NCBI RefSeq assembly: GCF_018449435.1
Contig: NZ_JAHCMU010000008.1
Coordinates: 62,001 to 126,000, forward strand
Length of the DNA stretch: 64,000 bases
DNA from: Flagellimonas sp. 389
Lineage (GTDB): Bacteria; Bacteroidota; Bacteroidia; Flavobacteriales; Flavobacteriaceae
Direction of reading: 5' to 3'
Within the stretch, counting starts at the first letter, position 1, and every line of letters begins with the position of its first letter. Below the pieces are notes generated by a model that worked only from the letters and a program-made list of their open reading frames with translations, searched no databases and had not been told where the DNA came from. The position numbers and the translations under genes are program-made. Positions 18,008 to 26,703 of this stretch are shown here, piece after piece.

Positions 18008-19027
18008 ATGAAAAATTATATATCGGCCATTTTATTCATGGCCACCGTTGCATGTTATGCACAAGAAACAACAAACAAATCCGAAAAGTGGTCAGCAGGA
18101 AGGCCTGATGGGCATGCCCCTATCTCAGTAATGGGCGACCATATGCATGGTAAAGGCGAATGGATGTTTTCCTATCGCTACATGTACATGAACATGGATG
18201 AGCTAAAACAAGGAAGCGATAATGCTTCTTTTGATAATGCCTTGGCTGATTACATGGTCACTCCAACAAAAATGCCAATGAACATGCACATGTTGGGCGC
18301 TATGTATGCACCAAGCGATAAAATTACGCTAATGGCCATGTTCAATTACCTGTCCATGGAAATGGACCATATTACCCAAATGGGTGGGACGTTCACCACC
18401 GAAGCAAGCGGTTTTGGAGACATACAACTGTCGGCTCTTTACAGGTTCTTCAATAAAAACAAGCAAACACTTCACGGGCAAATAGGACTTTCTATTCCAA
18501 CAGGAAGTATCACGGAAAGCGATGTCACACCAGCATCGACCCCTAATGAGGTTGAATTGCCCTATCCCATGCAAGTAGGTAGCGGAACAATTGACCCTAA
18601 TTTAGCACTTACCTATTTAGGTCAAAATGAATCCCTTTCATGGGGTTCGCAAATACGGGGAATTTTCCGTTTTGGGGAAAACGACCGAGAATATCGCTAC
18701 GGAAATCGTTATAGTTTGAATAACTGGTTTGCCATAAAGGCAAGTGATTGGGTAAGTATATCCGTCAGGTTGGAAGGTCTTATTGTAGACGAAATCGAAG
18801 GAACTGACCCAAATCTAAACCCAATGATGGTCATTACTGCGGACACCAATAATTCTGGTGGGACTTTAATCAATTCTGGAATAGGAATAAATACATACGT
18901 TCCAACTGGCAAGCTCAAAAATCTGAGGTTTGGTGTTGAATTCGGATATCCATTGTATCAAGATTTGAACGGAATCCAGTTAAGAACCAAAGAAACCATC
19001 ACATTCGGAACCCAATACGCATTTTAA
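18008..19027 (+). CDS. Met/His-rich outer-membrane protein, possible copper channel
   Basis: A 339-residue exported protein (signal MKNYISAILFMATVACYAQ) predicted to form a beta-barrel and ending in GTQYAF with terminal Phe. It resembles the Phenol_MetA_deg/'transporter' barrel group. Residues about 40-130 are extraordinarily rich in methionine and histidine (MGDHMHGKGEWM, YMYMNMDE, KMPMNMHMLGAMY, MEMDHITQMGG): about 17 Met in about 90 residues. Met/His clusters of this type bind Cu(I) in known copper proteins, so metal binding is plausible. It lies between the CxGKC gene and a TonB receptor that starts 9 bp after its stop. Confidence 0.72.
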   Translation: MKNYISAILFMATVACYAQETTNKSEKWSAGRPDGHAPISVMGDHMHGKGEWMFSYRYMYMNMDELKQGSDNASFDNALADYMVTPTKMPMNMHMLGAMYAPSDKITLMAMFNYLSMEMDHITQMGGTFTTEASGFGDIQLSALYRFFNKNKQTLHGQIGLSIPTGSITESDVTPASTPNEVELPYPMQVGSGTIDPNLALTYLGQNESLSWGSQIRGIFRFGENDREYRYGNRYSLNNWFAIKASDWVSISVRLEGLIVDEIEGTDPNLNPMMVITADTNNSGGTLINSGIGINTYVPTGKLKNLRFGVEFGYPLYQDLNGIQLRTKETITFGTQYAF

Positions 19028-19036
19028 AGTTGAGCT

Positions 19037-21433
19037 ATGAGAAATGTATGTATAGTACTGTTCTCTGTCTTTGCAATTATGACAGGAACAGCACAAATAA
19101 TAGTTAAAGGAACCGTAAGAGATGTGCTTGGCAATCCAATTCCTTTGGCAAATGTTAAAGTTCTAAATAGTGATTTAGGTGCTGCGACCGATAAGGAGGG
19201 AATGTTTGTACTAAAGTTTACAGCTTCTGCCAACACTTTAGTTGTATCAGCTATAGGATATGCAACCCAGAATATCGCAATTGATGATTCATCAGAAATC
19301 AATATTACTTTATTGGAAGCAACCACGGTTTTAGGGGATGTGGTCGTATCTGCACGAAAACGGGAAGAAACGTTGGTTTCTTCCCCTATTTCTGTAAGTT
19401 CATTGGACAGCAAGACCATTGAGAATACACAAACTATAAATCTAGGCGGTCTTACAGCTATAATACCTAATTACCTTTACCAAGAAGCAGGCGTACCTTT
19501 TCAAGCCGTCCAGTCTATCAGGGGAATTCAGGTTTTTAGCGAAAATCCTGCTGTGGCAACCTATATTGATGATGTAAACCAATTGGATATTCTTGCCAAC
19601 GGTTTTGCATTGACAGATATTGAACGTATTGAGGTGCTGAGAGGACCTCAAGGAACTCTATTTGGAAGAAATGCTATGGGCGGTGTCATCAATATCGTTA
19701 CAAAACAGCCTGGAAATAAGACTGAAGGCTTTGGGGAAGTCGGTTTTGGAAACCTCAACTTACAACGACATTCTTTTGGGTTAAGAACACCTTTGATAGC
19801 AAACAAATTATTTTTTGGGTTTACTGGCTTGTTTCAGGATAGAAATGGGTATTGGGAAAACGATGCTTCCTTGGCTTTGGTTCCCGATCCATCTTTAGAT
19901 GGGGAAACAGTGGGCGATTATCGTAACCTATATGGAAATCTTAGTTTAAAGTGGTTAGCATCCAAAAAACTCACGTTTTCATTGAATGTAAAATCGCAAA
20001 AAGATTGGTCCAATGCTTCAGGTTTTTTTGTTTCGCAACCCAATGAAGAAATCGCTTTTGAAAATCCAGATAAGATTTACTTGAGCCGATTGGGAAGTCA
20101 TAACAGAAATATCGTAAACACTGCCTTTGTCACGAAATATTATGGTAAAAACCATACACTGAGTTCGCTAACCACATACCAAAATATCGTTTTGGCCTTT
20201 GAGGATATTGATTTCCCTGGATTTTTCCATTCATTTGTAGATGGCGAAATTGGAGAAAAACTTCCACCACAGGAAGTATGGAGTCAAGAGTTTAGAATCA
20301 ATTCTATTGAAACCGATTCCAATTGGCAATACACCGGAGGGCTTTTTGGTTTTACACAAAATGCATTTGAGCCTTCGACCAATATAGCCAATGAGCTTAC
20401 CGATGCAGAAGCTGATTTTTTTCAACTTCCGAGAGGAACCAACCTTATTTCCAAAAATGAAGGTTTCAACAGAGGTTTGGCGGTTTTTGGGGAATTTAGT
20501 TTTAAGCCAAACGAACAACTTCAATTTACGGGAGGACTACGATACGATTATGAAGAACGTGAAGCTACGTTTAACAGTAACATTATTTTTTTAAATGGGG
20601 ATTTTATCGAACCTAATCCAGAAATTACCGAAAAAGGAGATTATTCAGCAATCTCACCAAAAGTAGCAATTTCATTTACGCCTAACGAAAATTCCAACAT
20701 CTACGCCAGTTATACCCGTGGATTTAGGGCAGGAGGCATAAATGCACAGCGATTGCCAGAAGGTATAGACCAGACATTTGACCCCGAGTATTCCAATAAT
20801 TTCGAACTGGGCTATAAAGTTAGTTCGTTTGATAATAGATTCAGATTGGGTGCAGCTGCTTTTTATATTGATTGGACAGATATTCAGTTTTTCAACTTAG
20901 TAGCACCTTCGACTTTTGCCCGGGAAAATGTTGGTGATGCAAAATCCATGGGTTTAGAATTAGAGACATCTTACATACCAGTTAATGGCTTACAACTCGA
21001 TGCAAGTTTTGGTTATACCAAAACAGAATACCAAGATTTTTTGTTGGGAAGAACAAACTTTGAAACCGGGGAAGAGTTTTTTACTGATATCAGCGGGAAT
21101 TCGTTGGGCAATGCACCAGAGTATACCTTTTTTCTTGGTACCCAGTACACGGCAAGCCTTTCAAAAGGATTAAAAGGAACGCTAAGGGGTGAGGTTAAGA
21201 GTTTAGGTAATTACTATACAGATATTCAGAACACCTTGGAACAATCCTCATATACCTTGCTCAATGCTAGGGCAACATTGGAATTTAGAAACTATACGTT
21301 GGCATTCTGGGGTCAAAACCTGACCGATGAAACCTATCTAGCATTTGGTAACGCAGATACCAGCTTTGGAAGTAGAAATGTTCGTACTGCAGCTCCGTTG
21401 ACTTTTGGCAGCACACTGACGTATCGATTTTAA
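19037..21433 (+). CDS. TonB-dependent receptor of the metal/metallophore cluster
   Basis: A 798-residue outer-membrane receptor with a signal peptide (MRNVCIVLFSVFAIMTGTAQ), a carboxypeptidase-like domain (about 22-100: VKGTVRDVLGNPIPLANVKV), the TonB-box region VLGDVVVSARKREETLVSSP, a plug with IERIEVLRGPQGTLFGRNAM and GGVINIVTK, and a barrel with YASYTRGFRAGGINAQRLPE and WGQNLTDETYLAFGN. The plug and barrel motifs are those of siderophore-type (FecA/FepA-like) receptors rather than SusC, so a small ligand, metal complex or metallophore, is more likely than a glycan. It sits 9 bp after the Met-rich barrel gene. Confidence 0.88.
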   Translation: MRNVCIVLFSVFAIMTGTAQIIVKGTVRDVLGNPIPLANVKVLNSDLGAATDKEGMFVLKFTASANTLVVSAIGYATQNIAIDDSSEINITLLEATTVLGDVVVSARKREETLVSSPISVSSLDSKTIENTQTINLGGLTAIIPNYLYQEAGVPFQAVQSIRGIQVFSENPAVATYIDDVNQLDILANGFALTDIERIEVLRGPQGTLFGRNAMGGVINIVTKQPGNKTEGFGEVGFGNLNLQRHSFGLRTPLIANKLFFGFTGLFQDRNGYWENDASLALVPDPSLDGETVGDYRNLYGNLSLKWLASKKLTFSLNVKSQKDWSNASGFFVSQPNEEIAFENPDKIYLSRLGSHNRNIVNTAFVTKYYGKNHTLSSLTTYQNIVLAFEDIDFPGFFHSFVDGEIGEKLPPQEVWSQEFRINSIETDSNWQYTGGLFGFTQNAFEPSTNIANELTDAEADFFQLPRGTNLISKNEGFNRGLAVFGEFSFKPNEQLQFTGGLRYDYEEREATFNSNIIFLNGDFIEPNPEITEKGDYSAISPKVAISFTPNENSNIYASYTRGFRAGGINAQRLPEGIDQTFDPEYSNNFELGYKVSSFDNRFRLGAAAFYIDWTDIQFFNLVAPSTFARENVGDAKSMGLELETSYIPVNGLQLDASFGYTKTEYQDFLLGRTNFETGEEFFTDISGNSLGNAPEYTFFLGTQYTASLSKGLKGTLRGEVKSLGNYYTDIQNTLEQSSYTLLNARATLEFRNYTLAFWGQNLTDETYLAFGNADTSFGSRNVRTAAPLTFGSTLTYRF

Positions 21434-21525
21434 ATTAAAAAAGGGTGTTTATAAAGTCATTTCTTTTTATTGTCATATCGCTTTTAAATATCTCATATAA
21501 CAACTACTACAAATATAAATTCAAA

Positions 21526-22395
21526 ATGAAAAATACAATCTTTATCCTAATGACAATCGTCCTTTTAGGATGCCAAGAAAAAAAAATATCATCAACCGCT
21601 TTGGTAAAAGAGGAGATAACAACGCAAAAAAAAGAACGTAATCTAAAATCAGATGGAACACCTTATTCTGATGAAGAATTGCAAAATATGGGACATGCCG
21701 AATCCATGGCCGTAATTTATGAAGCTCCAACAGATACTCTGGAAACCATTGGGATTTTGGTTTACGATGGATTTTTTACTCTGGATGCACTGGGCCCGCT
21801 ATCAGTGTTGAACAGTATGTACCCCACCAAAAAACTTCTCATTGGGCGAGAAAAAGGAACTGTCACAAGTAATGATAACGTCAAAATTGAGGTGGATCAT
21901 GGAATCGATGATATTGAACAGTTGGATATGCTGGTCATACCTGGTGGATTCATTCAAACGTATGAAGCAACAAAGGACAAAAAATTACTAGAGTGGGTTC
22001 GTAAAATTGATCGGAACAGTAAATATACAGTGAGTGTATGTACGGGAGCTTGGATTCTAGGTGCTGCAGGGCTCTTGGAAGGAAAAAAAGCAACTACACA
22101 TTGGTATCGCGCTGATGAAACATTAGCTGAATACGGTGCTATATTTATTAAACAACGTTATACCAATGATGGAAAATACTGGACGAGTGCCGGTGTTTCC
22201 GCTGGTATAGATATGAGCCTGGCACTTATGGATAAGATTCTAGGAAGAAACTATGCCGAATTTGTTGCATTGAACCTAGAATATGACCCAAAACCCCCTT
22301 TTGAAGGTGGTCACCCAGATAAGGCCGACCGTGTAGTGACCATTATGACGGAAAAGATGTTTGACGAGGGGTTAGCACCGTACATTGAAAAATAA
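21526..22395 (+). CDS. Exported DJ-1/PfpI lipoprotein, isonitrile-hydratase-like
   Basis: A 289-residue protein with a lipobox (IVLLGC, Cys16) and a DJ-1/PfpI (GATase1-like) domain from about residue 72. The nucleophile-elbow cysteine is Cys172 in VSVCTGAWILGAAGLLEG, with Thr173, His192 (TTHWYRAD) and Asp87 (FFTLDALGP). This Asp/Cys/Thr set and the CTG-(x)5-GAAGLL context match isonitrile hydratase InhA and the amidase-like domain of GlxA/AraC regulators. I chose ATG 21526 over an upstream GTG because it gives a clean lipoprotein signal. Relatives are cytoplasmic, so export of a DJ-1 enzyme beside a TonB receptor is unusual. The activity is unproven. Confidence 0.8.
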   Translation: MKNTIFILMTIVLLGCQEKKISSTALVKEEITTQKKERNLKSDGTPYSDEELQNMGHAESMAVIYEAPTDTLETIGILVYDGFFTLDALGPLSVLNSMYPTKKLLIGREKGTVTSNDNVKIEVDHGIDDIEQLDMLVIPGGFIQTYEATKDKKLLEWVRKIDRNSKYTVSVCTGAWILGAAGLLEGKKATTHWYRADETLAEYGAIFIKQRYTNDGKYWTSAGVSAGIDMSLALMDKILGRNYAEFVALNLEYDPKPPFEGGHPDKADRVVTIMTEKMFDEGLAPYIEK

Positions 22396-22420
22396 TATTT
22401 TTGAAAAAAAGAACTAAAAA

Positions 22421-22840
22421 ATGAAATATAATTTGTTTTTAATCGCCTTTCTGTTTTTGATAACTGCTTGTAGACAAGGAGAGAAAACTTCAGAAAAATC
22501 AACACAAATGGAACAAGTAATGGCAGTTCATGATGAAGTAATGCCCAAGATGGGAACATTGGGAAAATTGGTCAGTGAACTAAAAAGTAAAGTTGATACC
22601 ACAGAAACGGGACAACAATACGAAGCTGCAATGAAAGATTTACAAAACTCCAATGTAGCCATGATGGATTGGATGAAATCGTTTGGCAGTCGTTTTGATT
22701 CCGATGAGATTCTAAAGGGAAAAGAACTCACCGAACAGAAACAAAAATGGCTGGACGAAGAGGAAGAAAGCGTTAAGGCCCTAAAAGAACAGATAAATTC
22801 CAGTATCGAACGGGCGGAGGCGCTACTAGAGAAAGAATAG
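22421..22840 (+). CDS. Small helical lipoprotein
   Basis: A 139-residue lipoprotein (LFLITAC, Cys17). The mature part is helical and charged, with many methionines (MEQVMAVHDEVMPKMG, NVAMMDWMKSFG) and a C-terminal coiled coil (KALKEQINSSIERAEALLEK). I recognise no domain. Similar proteins are sometimes labelled 'viral A-type inclusion protein', a name without functional meaning. It closes the plus-strand cluster and converges on gldD, 2 bp away. The Met content fits the metal theme of the cluster, by inference only. Confidence 0.65.
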   Translation: MKYNLFLIAFLFLITACRQGEKTSEKSTQMEQVMAVHDEVMPKMGTLGKLVSELKSKVDTTETGQQYEAAMKDLQNSNVAMMDWMKSFGSRFDSDEILKGKELTEQKQKWLDEEEESVKALKEQINSSIERAEALLEKE

Positions 22841-22842
22841 GC

Positions 22843-23400
22843 TCATTCTTTCCAACGCAATGTTTCCATAATTCTCCTGATGTCTTTTTGTAAGTAAACC
22901 GCAGCGGGAAGAATAGAATCATAATTTGGCTTGGCATAGAAATACAGCGACCCAGTTACAAAATGGTCGATACTGTCCGTGACATAAAACTGTGATTGGG
23001 ACGCTGCATTGCCGCTAACTTCATAAAACATGCCGTAAACATCTTTTTTGGCATTTACAAAAGGTTGTTCTACAATATTATCTGCTTTTACTACGTGCTC
23101 GTAGGATAGCTTTTGAGCATCGGTAAGCAAAGTGTTCAGGTTTTCTTTTATGGGCTTATAGGTTATGTAGACAGCACCATTCATCATAGGGTAGTCCAAG
23201 ACCAAAGAACAATCCTTGTTTTCCTTTAATTCTGATAAGGTATTGAGTTCAAAAGTATAGATGCAATCGTTTTGAATTTCTTTATATTTTGCCTCTGGAT
23301 AATCCAATCGTAACATGGCATTGGGTTTTGGCAAGACCTCATCTTTACAACCAGTAATCAAGATAAGTGCAATAAGACATACTATCCAGCTATGCTTCAT
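22843..23400 (-). CDS. gldD: Gliding motility lipoprotein GldD
   Basis: A 185-residue lipoprotein (LILITGC, Cys18) of the GldD family, which flavobacteria need for gliding and for type IX secretion-dependent surface traits. Recognisable segments are PKPNAMLRLDYPEAKY, LVLDYPMMNGAVYITYKP and GSLYFYAKPNYDSI, with normal length. It overlaps the end of gldE by 11 bp, and the order mutY-ssb-gldE-gldD is the one known from Flavobacterium johnsoniae. Confidence 0.95.
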   Translation of the reverse strand: MKHSWIVCLIALILITGCKDEVLPKPNAMLRLDYPEAKYKEIQNDCIYTFELNTLSELKENKDCSLVLDYPMMNGAVYITYKPIKENLNTLLTDAQKLSYEHVVKADNIVEQPFVNAKKDVYGMFYEVSGNAASQSQFYVTDSIDHFVTGSLYFYAKPNYDSILPAAVYLQKDIRRIMETLRWKE

Positions 23401-24718
23401 GGGGCAACGTTACTTTTATGCGTTTTAGTCTTTTTTTATCTAAACTCTCCACAACCAACTTATACTCTTCAAATAAAACTTTCTCTCCTAACTTTGGAAA
23501 GCTTCCAGAAATTTCCAGTACAAACCCGGCAATAGTCTCAGATTCTCCTTTATTGTTTTCAAAAAGTTCTTCATTTTCAATCTTAACGACACGGTAAAAA
23601 TCCTTTAAGGTCGTTTTTCCATCAAAAACATAATTATAATCATCCAGTTTGGAAAATATTAAATCTTCATCATCAAACTCATCACTAATATCACCTACGA
23701 TTTCTTCAATAATATCTTCTAAAGTTACGATTCCAGAAGTTCCTCCATACTCATCTACCACCACCGCCAAATGGTTCTTTTTTTCTTGAAACTCCAGCAG
23801 TAGGTCATCCAGCTTCTTGTTTTCCGGAACAAAATAAGGCTCACGAATCAGGGACATCCAATTAAAGGTCTTTCGCTCTATATAAGGCAACAAATCTTTA
23901 ACGTACAATACCCCGAGAACATTATCCATGTTTTCTGAAAAAACAGGAATTCTTGAGTAGCCATTTTTCTTAATTTCCTCAATTACCTCAGGAAACTTCA
24001 TCTCTTCATTGAGCGCAAAAATATCTATTCGCGGCCGCATTACCTGTTTGGTATCGGTATTCCCAAAAGTCACAATGCCTTCTAATATCTTCTGTTCTTC
24101 TTTCGTCGTATCGCCTTCGGATGCCAGCTCCAATGCTTGGGATAAATGGTTTACGCTCAAGTTTGATTTTTGTCTTCCCAGCTTTTCTTCAAGATAAAGA
24201 GTCGCTGAGCGCATTGGGGCACTTAAAGGTGTAAATACAGTATTCAAAGCCTTTAAGGGGATAGACATAAAGCTTGAAAATTGAAGCCTATTTCTATTGG
24301 CGTATATTTTTGGCAGTATTTCCCCAAACATCAAAATTAAAAATGTAGCTACTACGACTTCTAAAAGAAAACGCACAGAAACCACTCCGAACAGCGTTTG
24401 ATCTATTTCTGAAAAAATTGTGTCCCCAATAGAACTGAACAGCAAAACAACACCGATGTTTATGGCATTGTTCGTAATCAATATAGTAGCCAATAGTTTT
24501 TTTGGCTTTTCCAGCAGTTGTACAATGAGTTTTCCTTTTGACGTCTCTTTTTCTTCAAGCTCGTTCAAATCTGTTTGCGAAAGCCCGAACAAGGCTACCT
24601 CGGCACCAGAAATTAGTGCAGAACAGCACAGGAGCAAAATAAGAATTGCCACTTTTATTAAAAAGATACTGTCTAAGGTGGTTAAAAAAAATGCCAGACA
24701 ATAAGGGTCAGGGTCCAA
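23390..24718 (-). CDS. gldE: Gliding motility protein GldE (CNNM/CBS/CorC protein)
   Basis: A 442-residue membrane protein. About 18-205 is the CNNM/DUF21 membrane domain (ALISGAEVALFGLSQTDLNE, FGEILPKIYANRN), about 215-340 is a pair of CBS domains (MRPRIDIFAL, HLAVVVDEYGGTSGIVTLED) and about 350-440 is a CorC/HlyC transporter-associated domain. This is the architecture of magnesium/cobalt efflux-type proteins. The pairing with gldD identifies it as GldE, which supports GldD function. It starts 25 bp after ssb. Confidence 0.94.
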   Translation of the reverse strand: MDPDPYCLAFFLTTLDSIFLIKVAILILLLCCSALISGAEVALFGLSQTDLNELEEKETSKGKLIVQLLEKPKKLLATILITNNAINIGVVLLFSSIGDTIFSEIDQTLFGVVSVRFLLEVVVATFLILMFGEILPKIYANRNRLQFSSFMSIPLKALNTVFTPLSAPMRSATLYLEEKLGRQKSNLSVNHLSQALELASEGDTTKEEQKILEGIVTFGNTDTKQVMRPRIDIFALNEEMKFPEVIEEIKKNGYSRIPVFSENMDNVLGVLYVKDLLPYIERKTFNWMSLIREPYFVPENKKLDDLLLEFQEKKNHLAVVVDEYGGTSGIVTLEDIIEEIVGDISDEFDDEDLIFSKLDDYNYVFDGKTTLKDFYRVVKIENEELFENNKGESETIAGFVLEISGSFPKLGEKVLFEEYKLVVESLDKKRLKRIKVTLPHEA

Positions 24719-24743
24719 ATTTTAAGTACTTTAATCTTAGTGT

Positions 24744-25202
24744 TTAGAATGGTAAATCATCATCCTGTTCTGTTTCTTCAACAGGTGCAGCACTAGGCGT
24801 AGGTCTTGCAGGCTCATTCTGTGGAATTGTTCCAGATCCTTGTTGTGCATTCGCCATACTTTCCTTCTTTGTGGAGAGAAAGGTAAAGTCCTGTACGTGA
24901 ACTTCGGTAGTATATCTGGTATTGCCATCCTCGCCTTGCCATTGTCGGTTTTTCAACCTTCCTTCCAAGTATACTTTATCGCCTTTGCTCAAATACTTTT
25001 CACATATTTCCGCGGCTTTATTTCTTATGACTATGTTATGCCAGTCCGTATTCGTAACCCGTTCCCCTGTTTGCTTGTTGGTATAGGTTTCGTTGGTAGC
25101 CAAAGGAAATCTTGCAATACAGTTCCCACCTTCAAAATAATGGATTTTCACTTCGTCTCCCAAATGCCCGATCAGCATCACTTTGTTCAATGTTCCGCTC
25201 AT
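24744..25202 (-). CDS. ssb: Single-stranded DNA-binding protein
   Basis: A 152-residue SSB. The OB fold is at 1-105 (MSGTLNKVMLIGHLGDEVKI, NTDWHNIVIRNKAAEICEKY, GDKVYLEGRLKNRQW), followed by a Pro/Gln linker and the conserved acidic tip DDDLPF that recruits replication and repair partners. It coats single-stranded DNA during replication and repair. It lies between mutY and gldE, with its own -7 box at the end of mutY. Confidence 0.97.
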   Translation of the reverse strand: MSGTLNKVMLIGHLGDEVKIHYFEGGNCIARFPLATNETYTNKQTGERVTNTDWHNIVIRNKAAEICEKYLSKGDKVYLEGRLKNRQWQGEDGNTRYTTEVHVQDFTFLSTKKESMANAQQGSGTIPQNEPARPTPSAAPVEETEQDDDLPF

Positions 25203-25217
25203 AATTCTTTAATTAGT

Positions 25218-25225
25218 CAAAAGTA
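25218..25225 (-). promoter_or_regulatory. Candidate -7 box for ssb
   Basis: TACTTTTG on the minus strand, 15 nt before the ssb ATG and abutting the mutY stop, so ssb-gldE-gldD may be transcribed independently of mutY. The -33 element was not clear. Confidence 0.5.
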
Positions 25226-26263
25226 CTAAATTTTATATGTCTTAATGAAATCTGCAATCAAAACAGGAACGGGAAAAGATATAATATCTTCCCATGAAAT
25301 GCCTTTCTTCAAAATCGCCTTTGTTTGTAAAATCCAAAATCTGGTATGTAAATGTTGATGGGAAAGCTTATGAACGATAGGCTGTTCGTTATACAATAGC
25401 ACTTTTGCATAATCCGGAAAGTCATTATGATTGCCCATCTGCTCCTTTAATTCTGAAATATTCATTACGTTATGGGACTCAACAAGCGGAAATTGGTATA
25501 AATTCTGCCATATCCCCTTTCCTTTTCGCTGCTCTAGCAATGTTTGTTTCTTATCGTCCAAAAAAATCAAATAGTTAAAAAAGCGATTTTTGATTTTAGT
25601 ATTCTTTAGTTTAACAGGAAGGCCCCCAACTTTGTTTTCCTGTAGGGCCACACAACTATCATTTAAAGGACACAAGAGACAGTATGGCTTTTTGGGAGCA
25701 CATTGTATGGCACCAAATTCCATTATCCCTTGATTATAGTCCCTAATGTTCTCTGCGTTCATTACATCACGCGCCAATTTCTTAAAATATTTGACCCCTG
25801 TCGTACTGTTTATGGGTAAATCCACACCAAAATATCTGGCAAGCACACGATAAACGTTGCCATCCACAACAGGTTCTGGCTCATTAAAGCATATTGAAGC
25901 TATTGCACTGGCAGTGTAATCCCCAACACCTTTCAGCGATTTAAGCCCCTCATAGGTATTGGGGAAATGACCTCCATGTTCTGTTACGACCATTTTAGCC
26001 GTAGCATGCAAGTTTCTTGCCCTAGAATAATATCCCAGGCCCTGCCAAAGCTTTAGTACTTGCTCTTCATCTGCATTTGCCAAGTCGTAAACTGTGGGGA
26101 AAGCTTCTAAAAATTTATGGTAATAGGGCATGCCCTGTGCAACTCGTGTTTGCTGGAGCATGATTTCCGAAAGCCAAATTTTATAAGGGTCATTCGTTGT
26201 TCTCCATGGAAGTTCGCGCTTATGTTGGCCATACCATTTCAAGATTTTTTGGGAAAAAGACAT
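25226..26263 (-). CDS. mutY: A/G-specific adenine glycosylase
   Basis: A 345-residue MutY, which removes adenine mispaired with 8-oxoguanine. The catalytic Glu34 is in EIMLQQTRV, the helix-hairpin-helix is GLKSLKGVGDYTASAIAS, the catalytic Asp134 is in VVDGNVYRV, and the 4Fe-4S ligands are Cys188, Cys195, Cys198 and Cys204 (spacing 6-2-5). The C-terminal MutT-like domain (about 225-345) recognises 8-oxoG. I chose ATG 26263 rather than the TTG one codon upstream. It is divergent from the HU gene. Confidence 0.96.
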   Translation of the reverse strand: MSFSQKILKWYGQHKRELPWRTTNDPYKIWLSEIMLQQTRVAQGMPYYHKFLEAFPTVYDLANADEEQVLKLWQGLGYYSRARNLHATAKMVVTEHGGHFPNTYEGLKSLKGVGDYTASAIASICFNEPEPVVDGNVYRVLARYFGVDLPINSTTGVKYFKKLARDVMNAENIRDYNQGIMEFGAIQCAPKKPYCLLCPLNDSCVALQENKVGGLPVKLKNTKIKNRFFNYLIFLDDKKQTLLEQRKGKGIWQNLYQFPLVESHNVMNISELKEQMGNHNDFPDYAKVLLYNEQPIVHKLSHQHLHTRFWILQTKAILKKGISWEDIISFPVPVLIADFIKTYKI

Positions 26264-26344
26264 CAAGGAAAATACTATAGGTTAAATGTAGTAGTTTATA
26301 TACTTAAAATTAAAGGCTTTAAACAAAAGATTAATTTTAATTTT

Positions 26345-26352
26345 TATATTTG
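26345..26352 (+). promoter_or_regulatory. Candidate -7 box for the HU gene
   Basis: TATATTTG, 33 nt before the ATG, matches TAnnTTTG. A TTTA about 23 nt upstream may serve as -33 element. Confidence 0.55.
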
Positions 26353-26385
26353 CAAGCCTAAAAAATAAGAAAATAATAATACGAA

Positions 26386-26676
26386 ATGACGAAAGCAGAT
26401 ATTGTAACTAGAATCTCAGAAAAACTAGGTATTGAAAAAGGAGACGTACAAGCAACAGTTGAATCTTTTATGGAGGAGGTAAAATCGTCCTTAGAGAATG
26501 GTGATAATGTGTATTTAAGAGGTTTTGGAAGCTTTATCATTAAGACGAGGGCGGAAAAAACCGGAAGAAATATTTCCAAGAATACAACTATTAAAATCCC
26601 AGCGCACAATATACCTGCATTTAAACCGGCAAAAGTTTTTGTTGAAGGTGTAAAAAGCAATGTTCAAGTAAAATAA
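26386..26676 (+). CDS. HU/IHF family DNA-binding protein
   Basis: A 96-residue histone-like protein that bends and compacts DNA. It has MTKADIVTRISEKLGIEKGD, helix 2 with a conserved amphipathic pattern, the GFGSFIIKTRAEKTGRNI beta-arm entry and the NIPAFKPAK tail typical of HU/IHF. It is followed 27 bp later by a 29-residue basic protein gene, so the two are probably one transcript ending at the hairpin near 26800. Confidence 0.96.
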   Translation: MTKADIVTRISEKLGIEKGDVQATVESFMEEVKSSLENGDNVYLRGFGSFIIKTRAEKTGRNISKNTTIKIPAHNIPAFKPAKVFVEGVKSNVQVK

Positions 26677-26703
26677 TATAATTAACGTAAAAGAAACAAC
26701 CAT

